Origin: Crenobacter caeni | GTDB lineage: Bacteria; Pseudomonadota; Gammaproteobacteria; Burkholderiales; Chromobacteriaceae | NCBI RefSeq assembly: GCF_010435965.1 | Contig: NZ_JAAGAA010000002.1 | Span: 1 to 64,000 of the forward strand | Reading direction: 5' to 3' | DNA length: 64,000 bases | Part shown: in pieces, positions 52,944 to 62,097 of the stretch | How positions within the stretch are numbered: the first letter of the stretch is position 1 | Layout: each line of letters begins with the position of its first letter | Made by a program: the position numbers and the translations under genes | The notes under the pieces: generated by a model | Databases searched by the model: none | The model's input: only the letters and a program-made list of their open reading frames with translations | Told to the model about the DNA's origin: nothing

Positions 52944-54041
52944 TCAGGGCTGGCTGCCCAGGTGGTTTTCCGGGTTGACCGGCTTGCCGAATTCGCGGAT
53001 CTCGAAGTGCAGCTTGACCTGGTCGGCGTCGGTATTGCCCATCAGCGCGATCTTCTGCCCCTGCTTGACGCTCTGGCCTTCCTTGACCAAGAGGTCGCTG
53101 TTGTGCGCGTACGCGGTCAGGAATTCCTTGTCGTGCTTGACGATGATCAGCTTGCCGTAACCCTTGAGGCCGTTGCCGCTGTACACCACCTTGCCGTCGG
53201 CCGAGGCGAGGACGGGCTGGCCGGCCTTGCCGGCGATGTCGATCCCCTTGTTCTTGTCGTTGAAGCGGCCGACCACCTTGCCCTCGGTCGGCCACAGCCA
53301 GCGGCCCGTTCCTGCCGCCACCGGCTGGGGCGTGCTGTCGGTGGCGGCCTTGCTGGCCGGCGCTTCCGCCTGCTTGACGGGGGCGGCCACCGGGGCGGGG
53401 GCGGCGGGCTTGGCCGCCGGTACTGCCGCGACAGCGGGAGCGGCTGCGACAATCGGCGCCGGCGCCTTGGCGGCCGGCGAGGCACCCGCACCACCTTCGC
53501 TCAGGCGGGCCAGCTCGCTCCCAGCCTGGGCGCTGTACGGCAGTTTCAGCGCCTGCGGGTAGGGCTTGAGCGTGCCGCCGGCAACCGCGGCCTGGGCCGG
53601 CGACGGGCTGGCGCGGACCACCGGCGCGGCGGCGGGCGAGGCGCTGGCCATGGCCGGCGTGCCGCCCGGCGGCGTCAGGCGCAGTACCTGGCCGACCTTG
53701 ATGTCGAAGGTCTCCATGCCGTTCCAGCGGGCGACGTCCTGATGCTTGAGGCCGTTGTTCAGCGAGATGCGGTACAGGTTTTCGCCCGGCTGCACGATAT
53801 GCGTCTTCGCGCCGAGTGCCTGCGCGGACGCGCCGGCCGGCAGGGCGATCGCCTCGGCGCTGCCTTGCATCTGGGGCGTGGCCGGTGCGGCGCCGTAGGC
53901 GGGCGCCTGGGCACCACCGCTGACGATGGGCGCGGCCGGCTGCGAGGTCTGCGCGCAGGCCGTCAGCAGGAGCAGGGTGCCGGTACCGGCGAACTTGAGC
54001 AGGGTGGAGCGTGGGTTTCGGTTCTTGTTCATGCTGTTCAT
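52944..54041 (-). CDS. nlpD: Murein hydrolase activator NlpD
   Basis: A 365-residue outer-membrane lipoprotein. The signal peptide ends at a lipobox (LLLTAC). A LysM domain (about 85-130) reads HIVQPGENLYRISLNN. An Ala/Pro-rich linker follows, then a C-terminal M23 peptidase-like domain (about 240-365) with VKLHFEIREFGKPVNP. The first catalytic histidine region is changed (NDKNKGIDI), as in NlpD and EnvC, so it should activate cell-wall amidases rather than cut peptidoglycan itself. Last gene of surE-pcm-nlpD. No rpoS follows it here. Confidence 0.93.
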   Translation of the reverse strand: MNSMNKNRNPRSTLLKFAGTGTLLLLTACAQTSQPAAPIVSGGAQAPAYGAAPATPQMQGSAEAIALPAGASAQALGAKTHIVQPGENLYRISLNNGLKHQDVARWNGMETFDIKVGQVLRLTPPGGTPAMASASPAAAPVVRASPSPAQAAVAGGTLKPYPQALKLPYSAQAGSELARLSEGGAGASPAAKAPAPIVAAAPAVAAVPAAKPAAPAPVAAPVKQAEAPASKAATDSTPQPVAAGTGRWLWPTEGKVVGRFNDKNKGIDIAGKAGQPVLASADGKVVYSGNGLKGYGKLIIVKHDKEFLTAYAHNSDLLVKEGQSVKQGQKIALMGNTDADQVKLHFEIREFGKPVNPENHLGSQP

Positions 54042-54097
54042 GCCATCTGTTGGGCGGCGCCGTGCGCCGTCCGCGTTGGATTCGGGGACCCGCCGGG

Positions 54098-54766
54098 TCA
54101 GACGCGACCGCTGAGCAGGGGGACGAACTTGACCGGGTCGAGCCGGGTCTGCCGCAAGCCCTGCGGGGTCTTCTCGAGCAGCAGCAGGTACTGCTCGTCG
54201 TCGCCCAGCGGCATGATCATGCGGCCGCCTTCGGCCAACTGGTCGACCAGCGCCTGCGGCACGAAGCGCGCCGCGCAGGTCATGATGATGCCGTCGAACG
54301 GCGCCACGTCGGGCAAACCGGCGTGGCCGTCTGCATGGACCAGCCGCGCGTGGATGAGTTTCGCCGCGCGCAGGTTTTGCCTCGCCTTGGCGAGCAAGGG
54401 ACCCAGCCGCTCGACCGAGTAGACGTCGGCGCCGCTCTCCAGCAGCACGGCGCTCTGGTAGCCGCAGCCGGTACCGATCTCGAGCACCTTGCCGGCCGGC
54501 CGGCCGGTGAGCAGCAGCTCGGTCATGCGGGCGACGGTGAACGGCTGCGAGATGGTCTGGCCGTGGCCGATCGGCAGCGACACGTCGTCGTAAGCGCGGC
54601 TGGCCAGCGCCTCGTCGACGAAGACATGGCGAGGTACCCGCCGCATCGCCTCGAGCACGCGTTCGTCGCGGATGCCGCCCTGATGGAGGCGCTCGACCAT
54701 CCGAGCACGCGTGCGTTCCGACATCATCCCCCAGCCGTGCGCACGCGGGCCTACGGTTGCAACCAT
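54098..54766 (-). CDS. pcm: Protein-L-isoaspartate O-methyltransferase
   Basis: Methylates isoaspartate and D-aspartate residues so that damaged proteins can be repaired. About 222 residues. Motifs: [16 protein letters not shown], the SAM-site [14 protein letters not shown] and the substrate segment GRMIMPLG. I take the ATG that overlaps surE by 16 bases and has GGAG upstream; MSERTRARM at 54724 is an alternative start closer to the usual family N-terminus. Second gene of the surE-pcm-nlpD run. Confidence 0.94.
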   Translation of the reverse strand: MVATVGPRAHGWGMMSERTRARMVERLHQGGIRDERVLEAMRRVPRHVFVDEALASRAYDDVSLPIGHGQTISQPFTVARMTELLLTGRPAGKVLEIGTGCGYQSAVLLESGADVYSVERLGPLLAKARQNLRAAKLIHARLVHADGHAGLPDVAPFDGIIMTCAARFVPQALVDQLAEGGRMIMPLGDDEQYLLLLEKTPQGLRQTRLDPVKFVPLLSGRV

Positions 54767-55494
54767 GCCTTGACTCCGTCCAGTTGGGGGTACGCGGTGA
54801 GGTCGATCGACAGCGGGGTGACCGACGCCAGGTTGTTTGCGGTGGCCCAGAAGTCGGTGCCTTCGCCGGCATCCTGCGCGGCGCCGACCGCGCCGACCCA
54901 GTACACGGCTTCGCCGCGCGGGTTGCGCGCCTGGATCACCGGCTCGGCGTGGTGGCGGCGGCCCAGACGGGTCGTCGCTACGCCGGCGAGCGCCGGCAGC
55001 GGGATATCCGGCACGTTGACGTTGAGTAGCACCGGCGCGCCGAACGGGCGCTCCCGGAAGCGTTCGACCAGCCCATCCACGACGTGGCAGGCCGTCGCGA
55101 AATTCTGCCCGCTCTTGCCGCACAGCGAGACGGCGACCGACGGGATGCCGAGCAGGTAGCCCTCGGTCGCGGCGGCGACGGTGCCGGAATAGATGGTGTC
55201 GTCGCCCATGTTGGCGCCGTGGTTGATCCCGGAGAAGACCATGTCGGGGCGGAAGTCCAGCCAGCCGGTGACCGCCAGGTGCACGCAGTCGGTCGGCGTG
55301 CCGTTGACGTAGTGAAAGCCGTTGGCGGCCTGGCGCAGCGTCAGTGGCCGATCCAGCGTCAGCGAGTTGCTCGCGCCGCTGCGGTCGCGCTCCGGCGCGA
55401 CGACGACCACCTCGCCGTGGCGGCCGAGCGTGGCCGCCAGGGCGGCGAGCCCGGGGGCAAAATAACCGTCGTCGTTGCTGATCAGGAATCTCAT
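54751..55494 (-). CDS. surE: 5'/3'-nucleotidase SurE
   Basis: A 247-residue metal-dependent phosphatase acting on nucleoside monophosphates. The metal motif is [11 protein letters not shown] at the N-terminus. [16 protein letters not shown] and the [19 protein letters not shown] loop are also characteristic. It heads the surE-pcm-nlpD operon, conserved in beta- and gammaproteobacteria. Its stop codon lies inside pcm. Confidence 0.96.
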   Translation of the reverse strand: MRFLISNDDGYFAPGLAALAATLGRHGEVVVVAPERDRSGASNSLTLDRPLTLRQAANGFHYVNGTPTDCVHLAVTGWLDFRPDMVFSGINHGANMGDDTIYSGTVAAATEGYLLGIPSVAVSLCGKSGQNFATACHVVDGLVERFRERPFGAPVLLNVNVPDIPLPALAGVATTRLGRRHHAEPVIQARNPRGEAVYWVGAVGAAQDAGEGTDFWATANNLASVTPLSIDLTAYPQLDGVKAWLQP

Positions 55495-55611
55495 GGCGGG
55501 CCTCTAGTGCGAGTGTCCGATTGTATCCTCGCCGGCGGTGCCGCCCAAGCGGGTTGCGCAAAAATGCGGCAATGGTCTGGCTTCCCGGCGGGAAGCGCGC
55601 GTCTGCATGCA

Positions 55612-55641
55612 ACAAAAAGCCCTCGCGCGGGCGAGGGCTTT
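55612..55641 (-). terminator. nadA terminator
   Basis: On the minus strand aaagccctcgc / gcgagggcttt around a four-base loop is followed by tttgtt. It lies directly after the nadA stop. Confidence 0.85.
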
Positions 55642-55656
55642 GGGGTCGGGGCAGCC

Positions 55657-56574
55657 TTACGCGTAGTAGTGGCGGCTGAACTCGAGCATGCGTTCGATCG
55701 GCACGCGGGCGGCGGCCATCTCGGCCTCGCCCAGGTAGTCGATTTCGGTGCCTTCGCCTGCCTGCGCGCGGCGGACCGCGTCGATGGTGTTCATTTTCAT
55801 GTACGGGCAGGAGTTGCACTGGCAGCCGGCGTAGATCGGCGCCTGGCGCAGGTCGAGGTCCGGGCGGGCCAGCCCCATGTTGTAGAGGATGCCGTCCTCG
55901 GTCGCGACGAATATCACCGCGCGCGCATCGCCCTGGTAGGCCTTGACCCAGTTCAGCATGCCCGAGGTCGAACCGACGTAGTCGGCCTTCTTCAGCACCG
56001 GCAGCGGGCTCTCCGGGTGGGCGATCAGGTACTTGCTGCCCGGCACCGCGTCGAACGCCTCCTGCAGCGCGGCCTCGTTGAACTTGTCGTGTACCTCGCA
56101 CACCGCCGACCATAATGGCATATCGTAGCCGTACTGGTAGTTGAGGTACGCGCCCATATTGCGGTCGGGCGAGAAGATCACCTGCTTACCCTCGGCGTAC
56201 AGGTGGGCGATGATGTCGTCGACGTTGCGGCTGGTGACGATCCAGTCGGACAGCGCCTTGTGCTGTGCGCTCGAATTGATGTACGACACGTGCACGTGGT
56301 CCGGGTGGCTTTCCCGCCAGCGCTTGAGCGCGGCCACGTCGGTCTGGGTGACCAGCGAGCAGGTCGACCCGGCGTCGGGCAGGATCACGCGGGCTTGCGG
56401 GTTGAGGATCTTGGCGGTTTCGGCCATGAAGCGCACGCCGGCGAACACGATGGTGTCGGCTTCCGCCTCGCGGGCGTACAGCGACAATTCCAGGCTGTCG
56501 CCGACCTTGTCGGCCATCTGCTGGATTTCCGGTTGCGTGTAGTAGTGGGCAAGGGTGACGACGCGGTTCGTCAT
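55657..56574 (-). CDS. nadA: Quinolinate synthase
   Basis: Condenses iminoaspartate with dihydroxyacetone phosphate to quinolinate in NAD synthesis, using a 4Fe-4S cluster. The 305-residue length matches the short type of NadA. Features: VTLAHYYTQPEIQ at the N-terminus, ILPDAGSTCSLV with one cluster cysteine, the SPDRNMGAYL loop, and a C-terminal CQCNSCPYMKMNT that supplies the remaining cysteine ligands. nadB and nadC are not near. No clear ribosome site precedes the ATG. Confidence 0.95.
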   Translation of the reverse strand: MTNRVVTLAHYYTQPEIQQMADKVGDSLELSLYAREAEADTIVFAGVRFMAETAKILNPQARVILPDAGSTCSLVTQTDVAALKRWRESHPDHVHVSYINSSAQHKALSDWIVTSRNVDDIIAHLYAEGKQVIFSPDRNMGAYLNYQYGYDMPLWSAVCEVHDKFNEAALQEAFDAVPGSKYLIAHPESPLPVLKKADYVGSTSGMLNWVKAYQGDARAVIFVATEDGILYNMGLARPDLDLRQAPIYAGCQCNSCPYMKMNTIDAVRRAQAGEGTEIDYLGEAEMAAARVPIERMLEFSRHYYA

Positions 56575-56816
56575 GATTTGTTCGTAAACTCCGTGGTCGG
56601 ATGCAGGCCGGACTCGACGTGGCGATTGTTGCGGTGCAATATTTCGTCAGGAAACGCTACAGCGTAACAAGTTTGCGTAACCGGCGCCACCCGGCCCCTG
56701 TCGGTGGTGCATGCTAGTGTAATCCATGGGCGTCGGTTGGCAATTGCTTTGGGTTAGACTGGCGCAGGCGTTGCCAGGCCCGCCCGTGTGTACGGCCGCT
56801 TACCCGGAATAGATCC

Positions 56817-59495
56817 ATGAAGCCCCATTATCTGACCCCTCTGTTTTCCCCGCGCAGCGTCGCCGTCGTCGGTGCGAGCGACACCCCCGGCTCGGTCGGC
56901 CAGGCCGTGTTCGCCAACCTGCTCGCCGGCAACTTCCAGGGCAAGCTCTACCCGGTCAACCTCAACCACAAGACGGTCGGCGGCGTGCCGGCGACCGCGT
57001 CGGTGCGCCAGATCGAGGCGCCAATCGAACTGGCGATCGTCACCACCGCCTTGAGGACATTGCCCGCGATCATGCGCGACTGCGGCAAGAAGGGCGTGCA
57101 GGCGATGCTGTTGGCCAAGGAGTTTTCCGACAGCGAGGAGTCCGACCGCGAGCTGATGGCCGAGGCGCTGGCCATCGCGCGCGAACACGGCATCCGTGTG
57201 CTCGGCCCCAATGTGCTCGGGCTGATGCGCCCGGTTGCCGGTTTCAACGCGACCAACTACACGAGCCGGGTCAAGGCGGGCAACCTGGCGCTGGTGTCGC
57301 AGTCGTCGGCGCTCTGCACGGCGATGCTCGACTGGGCCGACAGCAAGGGGATCGGCTTTTCCAGCGTGATTTCGGTGGGTACCGCGCTTGACGTCGACTT
57401 CGGCGAGATCCTCGACTATCTGGTCGCCGACAGCTTCACGCAGGGCATCCTGCTGCACGTCCACCATATCCACGACGCGCGCCGTTTCATGAGCGCGCTC
57501 AGGGCGGCTGCGCGCACCAAGCCGGTGGTGGTGATCAAGTCCGGTCGCCACGATGACGAGGCCGCGACCGAGCTGACGCTGCACCCGCACATGCTCGAGA
57601 GCAGCGACGTGTTCGACGCCGCGCTCTCGCGCGGTGGCGTGCTGCGCGTGCAGACCATCGCCCAGCTGTTTACCGCGGCCAAGGTGCTGGCGGCCAACTA
57701 CCGGGTCGGCGGGCGGCGGCTGGCGATCGTCACCAACGGCATCGGCCCGGGCGTGCTCGCCGCCGACAGCGCGCGCGCCAACGGGGTCGAGCTCGCTCGC
57801 CTGTCGCCCGAGACCGTCGCCCGCCTCGACGACGTACTGCCGCGCAACTGGTCGCGCGGCAACCCGGTCGACATCATCGGCGACGCCTCTCCGGTGCGCT
57901 TTCGCAGCGGGGTCAAGGCCTGCCTGGATGACCCGGGCGTCGACGGCGTACTGGTGGTCTTCACGCCGCAGGCCGGCACCGACCACCTGACCACCGCCCA
58001 ACTGATGGTCGGCCTGCAGCGTGAGACCGGCAAGCCCATCTTCCTGTCGTGGCTGGGCGACGCCAAGGTGTCCGAGAGCCGCGAGCTGTTTTCCAAGAAC
58101 AAGTGCGCGCATTTCAGGGCGCCCGAGTTCGCGATCGAGGTGTTCCGCAACCTCGCGGCCTACCACGAGAACCAGCAGTTGCTGCTGCAGACACCGGGGC
58201 CGCTCGAGGGCGAGCGGCGCGCGCCCGACCTGACCGCCGCACGCGCGGTGATCGACGGCGCGCTCGCCGAGGGGCGGCGCCTGCTCTCCGAGCGCGAGTC
58301 CAAGGCAGTGCTCGCCGCGTTCGGCGTGCCGGTCAACCGCACCGAACTGGCCCGGGACGAGGACGAGGCGGCCCTGCTGGCGGCCGGGATTGGCTACCCG
58401 GTGGTGCTCAAGGTCGACTCGCCCGACATCATCCACAAGTCCGACGTCGGCGGGGTCGAGCTCAATATCGGCAACGAGGCGAGCCTGCGCCAGGCCTGGG
58501 CCGGCATCGTCGAGCGGGTGCGCCGGCTGCGCCCGGACGCGCGCCTCTCGGGCATTTCGGTGCAAGCCATGAAGAAGCGCGGGCACGCGCGCGAGGTGAT
58601 GGTTGGCGTCAGCCACGACGAGACCTTCGGCCCGGTCATGCTGTTCGGTGCCGGCGGCATCGCGGCCGAGGTGCTGCAGGACTACGCGCTGTCGCTGCCG
58701 CCGCTGAACGACTACCTGGTCGGGCGCATGGTCGCGCGCACCCGGGTCGGCAAGACGCTGGGCGCATTCCGCAACCTGCCGGCGATCGACCGGGACGCGT
58801 TGCAGGAGGTGCTGCTGCGGGTCTCGGAGATGGTGTGCGAACTGCCGCAGATCCGCGAACTGGACGCCAACCCGCTCTTGGTCGACGAAAACGGCGTGCT
58901 CGCGCTGGACGCGCGCATCATCGTGCAGCCGGTCGAGCCCGATACCCTGCGCTACCGGCATATGGCGATCATGCCGTACCCGACGCACCGCGTCAGCGAG
59001 GCCGCCCTGACCGACGGCACGCGCGTGCGCATCCGGCCGATCCGCCCGGAAGACGCGCAGATGCAGCAGGCGTTCGTGCGCAACCTGTCCGACGAGAGCC
59101 GCTACAACCGCTACCTGTCGAGCATCAAGCAGCTGTCGCAGCAGATGCTGGTACGTTTCACCCAGCTTGACTACGACCGCGAGATGGCGCTGGCGATGGT
59201 GTGCGACCGAGGCGGGGGCGAGGAAATGCTCGCCGTCGCCCGCTACATCACCGACCCGGACATGGCCTCGTGCGAGTTCGCGCTCGAGGTCGCCGACAAC
59301 TGGCAGGGCAAGGGGATCGGCCAGCTGTTGATGGGCGTGCTGTTCGACGCGGCGCGCGAACAGGGGCTGACCACCATGCGCGGCGAGGTGCTGGCCGCCA
59401 ACAAGGGCATGCTCAAGCTGATGCACAGGCTGGGCTTCGAGGTGCAGACGCATCCGGAGGACCGCGCGCTGACCATCGTCAGCAAGCCGCTATAG
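56817..59495 (+). CDS. pat: Pat/YfiQ-type protein lysine acetyltransferase
   Basis: A 892-residue enzyme with a large ADP-forming acyl-CoA-synthetase-like part (about 1-690; CoA-binding VVGASDTPGSVGQA near 18, then an ATP-grasp region with KVDSPDIIHKSDVGG). A C-terminal GNAT domain (about 720-890) carries VRIRPIRPEDAQ and the acetyl-CoA loop NWQGKGIGQLL. This matches the Pat/PatZ family, which acetylates and inactivates acetyl-CoA synthetase and other metabolic enzymes. The synthetase part is usually inactive and regulatory. Single gene. Confidence 0.92.
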   Translation: MKPHYLTPLFSPRSVAVVGASDTPGSVGQAVFANLLAGNFQGKLYPVNLNHKTVGGVPATASVRQIEAPIELAIVTTALRTLPAIMRDCGKKGVQAMLLAKEFSDSEESDRELMAEALAIAREHGIRVLGPNVLGLMRPVAGFNATNYTSRVKAGNLALVSQSSALCTAMLDWADSKGIGFSSVISVGTALDVDFGEILDYLVADSFTQGILLHVHHIHDARRFMSALRAAARTKPVVVIKSGRHDDEAATELTLHPHMLESSDVFDAALSRGGVLRVQTIAQLFTAAKVLAANYRVGGRRLAIVTNGIGPGVLAADSARANGVELARLSPETVARLDDVLPRNWSRGNPVDIIGDASPVRFRSGVKACLDDPGVDGVLVVFTPQAGTDHLTTAQLMVGLQRETGKPIFLSWLGDAKVSESRELFSKNKCAHFRAPEFAIEVFRNLAAYHENQQLLLQTPGPLEGERRAPDLTAARAVIDGALAEGRRLLSERESKAVLAAFGVPVNRTELARDEDEAALLAAGIGYPVVLKVDSPDIIHKSDVGGVELNIGNEASLRQAWAGIVERVRRLRPDARLSGISVQAMKKRGHAREVMVGVSHDETFGPVMLFGAGGIAAEVLQDYALSLPPLNDYLVGRMVARTRVGKTLGAFRNLPAIDRDALQEVLLRVSEMVCELPQIRELDANPLLVDENGVLALDARIIVQPVEPDTLRYRHMAIMPYPTHRVSEAALTDGTRVRIRPIRPEDAQMQQAFVRNLSDESRYNRYLSSIKQLSQQMLVRFTQLDYDREMALAMVCDRGGGEEMLAVARYITDPDMASCEFALEVADNWQGKGIGQLLMGVLFDAAREQGLTTMRGEVLAANKGMLKLMHRLGFEVQTHPEDRALTIVSKPL

Positions 59496-59539
59496 CGTGG
59501 CAGGTGTCGCCCGCCGCCGTGCGCGGCGGGATTAAACGC

Positions 59540-59569
59540 TTGCCAGATAAGGAAAAACTACCCTAGAAT
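59540..59569 (+). promoter_or_regulatory. Sigma-70 promoter of the rpsP operon
   Basis: TTGCCA (-35, 59540-59545) and TAGAAT (-10, 59564-59569) are separated by 18 bases, in an AT-rich patch 44 bases ahead of rpsP. A GC hairpin (59510-59530) just upstream may end pat transcripts. Confidence 0.6.
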
Positions 59570-59612
59570 TGCACGCTTTTCTACGTTCCGAATTTTTCAA
59601 GGACAAACGACA

Positions 59613-59864
59613 ATGGTAGTGATCCGTCTGTCTCGCGGTGGTTCCAAGAACCGTCCGTTCTACAACATCGTTGTAACCGACTCCCGCAGCCGCCGCGACG
59701 GCCGCTTCATCGAGCGCGTTGGCTTCTACAACCCGGTCGCCAACGAGAAGGAAGAGCGCGTCCGCTTCGCAATGGACCGCGTCAACCACTGGATCGGTAC
59801 CGGCGCCCAGGTGACCGACTCCGTCGCCAAGCTGCTCAAGGAGCAGTCCAAGGCGGCTGCCTGA
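59613..59864 (+). CDS. rpsP: 30S ribosomal protein S16
   Basis: An 83-residue ribosomal protein that helps assemble the 30S body. The sequence [21 protein letters not shown] matches S16 almost throughout, as does [12 protein letters not shown] and [14 protein letters not shown]. First gene of rpsP-rimM-trmD-rplS, with AAGGACAAACGAC upstream. Confidence 0.98.
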   Translation: MVVIRLSRGGSKNRPFYNIVVTDSRSRRDGRFIERVGFYNPVANEKEERVRFAMDRVNHWIGTGAQVTDSVAKLLKEQSKAAA

Positions 59865-59890
59865 TCCGTCCTGAATTGAAGACGGAAACC

Positions 59891-60397
59891 ATGCGCAGCG
59901 AAGACCTGGTGGTCATGGGCTATATCAGCGGCGCCTTCGGCGTCCGCGGCTGGGTGAAGATCCACGCGGATACCGAGTATGCCGACAGCCTGTTCGACTA
60001 CCCTGTCTGGTGGCTGGGCAAGGATGGCAGCTGGTCGGCGTATACCTTCGAGGAAGGTGCCGTCCAGCCCAAGGCGCTGGTGGCCAAGCTCGAGGGGATC
60101 AGCGGCCGCGACGCAGCGCACGCGCTGCGCGGTTGCGAGATCGCCGTTGCCCGTGCCGAGTTGCCGGCAGCCGGTGAGGGGGAATACTACTGGACCGACC
60201 TGATCGGCCTTGAAGTGTTCAACCCGGCCGGCGAGCGCCTTGGCAAGGTGAAGAACCTGATGCAGACCGGGGCCAACGACGTGCTGGTCCTCGACGATCA
60301 TGGCAAGGAACGCCTGCTGCCCTTTGTCGAGCAGGTGGTCCTCGAAGTCGATCTTGCCGGTGGCCGGCTGACGGCCGACTGGGGGCTCGACTACTGA
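59891..60397 (+). CDS. rimM: 16S rRNA processing protein RimM
   Basis: A 168-residue assembly factor for the 30S head. It binds S19 and aids maturation of 16S rRNA. The N-terminal barrel starts [21 protein letters not shown], and the C-terminal PRC barrel contains [11 protein letters not shown] and [14 protein letters not shown] chose the ATG with GACGGAAACC upstream; a TTG 15 bases earlier is possible. It overlaps trmD by one base pair of codons (TGATG). Confidence 0.96.
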   Translation: MRSEDLVVMGYISGAFGVRGWVKIHADTEYADSLFDYPVWWLGKDGSWSAYTFEEGAVQPKALVAKLEGISGRDAAHALRGCEIAVARAELPAAGEGEYYWTDLIGLEVFNPAGERLGKVKNLMQTGANDVLVLDDHGKERLLPFVEQVVLEVDLAGGRLTADWGLDY

Positions 60398-61164
60398 TGC
60401 TGATCGACGCCATCTCGCTGTTCCCGGAGATGTTCGACGCGGTCACCCGTTTCGGCGTCAGCCGGCGGGCAGTCCAGATCGGCGTCTGCGACTTCGCGGC
60501 GTGGAATCCCCGCGATTTCACCCACGACAATTACCGCACCATCGACGACCGGCCTTACGGGGGCGGCCCCGGCATGGTGATGATGATCGAGCCGCTGGCC
60601 GCGGCGATCGGCGCCGCGCGCGCACGGCAGGCCGCAGCCGGCGTGGCGGACAGTCACGTGGTCTACCTGTCGCCGCAGGGCACGCAGCTTAGCCACCGCA
60701 AGGCGGTCGAGCTGTCGGCACGGCCAGGGCTGATCCTGCTGTGCGGCCGCTACGAAGGCGTCGACGAGCGGCTGATCCGTACCGAGGTCGACGAGGAAAT
60801 TTCCATCGGCGACTACGTCCTCTCCGGCGGCGAGCTGCCGGCGATGGTGCTGACGGATACGGTGCTGCGTTTGCTGCCCGGGGTATTGGGTGACGCCCAG
60901 TCGGCGGACGAGGATTCGTTCGCCCACGGCCTGCTCGATTGCCCGCACTATACGCGGCCCGAAGAGTATCAGGGCATGCGGGTGCCGGATGTATTGCTGT
61001 CCGGCAATCATGCGCTGATCGCCAAATGGCGGCTCAAGCAGTCGCTGGGGAGGACGTGGCAACGTCGCCCGGAACTGCTCGAAGGCCGTCCGTTTACAAA
61101 ACAGGAGTCTCGGCTGCTGGCAGAGTACCAGCAGGAACAAGATTCCCAAAAACCGGAGCATTAA
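60397..61164 (+). CDS. trmD: tRNA (guanine37-N1)-methyltransferase
   Basis: Makes m1G37 in tRNA, preventing frameshifts. The 255-residue SPOUT enzyme shows [31 protein letters not shown], and the trefoil-knot region [13 protein letters not shown] with [15 protein letters not shown]. It overlaps rimM and is followed by rplS after one base, the classical order. Confidence 0.97.
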   Translation: MLIDAISLFPEMFDAVTRFGVSRRAVQIGVCDFAAWNPRDFTHDNYRTIDDRPYGGGPGMVMMIEPLAAAIGAARARQAAAGVADSHVVYLSPQGTQLSHRKAVELSARPGLILLCGRYEGVDERLIRTEVDEEISIGDYVLSGGELPAMVLTDTVLRLLPGVLGDAQSADEDSFAHGLLDCPHYTRPEEYQGMRVPDVLLSGNHALIAKWRLKQSLGRTWQRRPELLEGRPFTKQESRLLAEYQQEQDSQKPEH

Positions 61165-61165
61165 G

Positions 61166-61534
61166 ATGAACCTGATCCAGCAACTGGAAAACGAAGAAAT
61201 CGCCCGCCTGGGCAAGACCATTCCCGAATTCGCACCGGGCGATACCGTTATCGTCCAGGTGAAGGTGAAGGAAGGCAACCGTGAGCGTCTGCAGGCTTAC
61301 GAAGGCGTGGTGATCGCCAAGCGCAACCGCGGCCTGAACAGCTCGTTCATCGTGCGCAAGCTGTCCGCCGGCGAAGGCGTCGAGCGTACCTTCCAGACCT
61401 ACTCCCCGCTGGTGGCTTCGATCGAAGTCAAGCGCCGCGGTGACGTGCGTCGCGCCAAGCTGTACTACCTGCGTGGTCGTACCGGCAAGTCCGCACGCAT
61501 CAAGGAAAAGCTGCCGGCCCGCAAGGCTGGTTAA
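61166..61534 (+). CDS. rplS: 50S ribosomal protein L19
   Basis: A 122-residue ribosomal protein at the 30S-50S interface. Starts [14 protein letters not shown] and has the core [20 protein letters not shown] and [19 protein letters not shown]. The start is directly behind the trmD stop. A strong terminator follows. Confidence 0.97.
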   Translation: MNLIQQLENEEIARLGKTIPEFAPGDTVIVQVKVKEGNRERLQAYEGVVIAKRNRGLNSSFIVRKLSAGEGVERTFQTYSPLVASIEVKRRGDVRRAKLYYLRGRTGKSARIKEKLPARKAG

Positions 61535-61573
61535 TGCAGCAGGGTGGAGCATCGCTTCACCTGCCGCGACCCG

Positions 61574-61601
61574 AAGCGCAAGGCATGCCTTGCGCTTTTT
61601 T
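61574..61601 (+). terminator. rplS operon terminator
   Basis: An 11-bp perfect stem aagcgcaaggc / gccttgcgctt around two bases, followed by a T run. It sits between rplS and the ogt gene. Confidence 0.9.
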
Positions 61602-61623
61602 CATGCCTGTAAGGAGCGCCGAG

Positions 61624-62097
61624 ATGGACGCCTACGACGCGGTGATCGCCACCCCTTGCACCCGGCTCGGGCTGGTGTGCACGGACGACGCGCTGCTGCG
61701 CGTCGACTTCCTGAGGCCTGACGCGCCGCTGGTCGCGCCTGCCGCCGGCTCGCTCGCCGCGCGGGCCGCAGAAGAGCTGGGCGCCTGGTTCGCCGATCCG
61801 CGCTTTTGCTTCACGGTGCCGCTCGCGCCGCGCGGTACGCCGTTCCGCCTGCGCGTGTGGCAGGCGCTGGCGCAGATCCCGCCGGGCGAGGTGCTCAGCT
61901 ACCAGGCGCTGGCGATGCGGGTGGGTTCGGTCGCGCGCGCGGTCGGCACCGCCTGCGGCGACAACCCGCTGCCGATCTTCATTCCTTGCCACCGGGTGGT
62001 CGCCGCGCGGGGGCTGGGCGGCTTCAACCATTCGACGGACGGCGACATGCTGTCGGTCAAGCGCTGGCTGCTCGCGCATGAACAACGAAGACCTTGA
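61624..62097 (+). CDS. ogt: Methylated-DNA-protein-cysteine methyltransferase
   Basis: A 157-residue suicide DNA-repair protein that takes the methyl group from O6-methylguanine. The active site is IPCHRVVAARG with the acceptor cysteine, preceded by the helix-turn-helix segment PPGEVLSYQALAMRVGSVARAVG. AAGGAG lies ahead of the ATG; a longer frame from 61534 crosses the rplS terminator and is rejected. It overlaps xerD by 20 bases. Confidence 0.95.
   Translation: MDAYDAVIATPCTRLGLVCTDDALLRVDFLRPDAPLVAPAAGSLAARAAEELGAWFADPRFCFTVPLAPRGTPFRLRVWQALAQIPPGEVLSYQALAMRVGSVARAVGTACGDNPLPIFIPCHRVVAARGLGGFNHSTDGDMLSVKRWLLAHEQRRP

Noticed and set aside
52944-54041. Changed active-site region of the M23 domain as evidence of gene decay.
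   Set aside because: Loss of the catalytic histidine is normal in NlpD and EnvC, which act as amidase activators.
52944-54872. Long N-terminal extension of NlpD reaching into pcm and surE.
   Set aside because: The extension is an antisense-like continuation of the frame; the real start is marked by the lipoprotein signal peptide and the pcm gene occupies the region in another frame.
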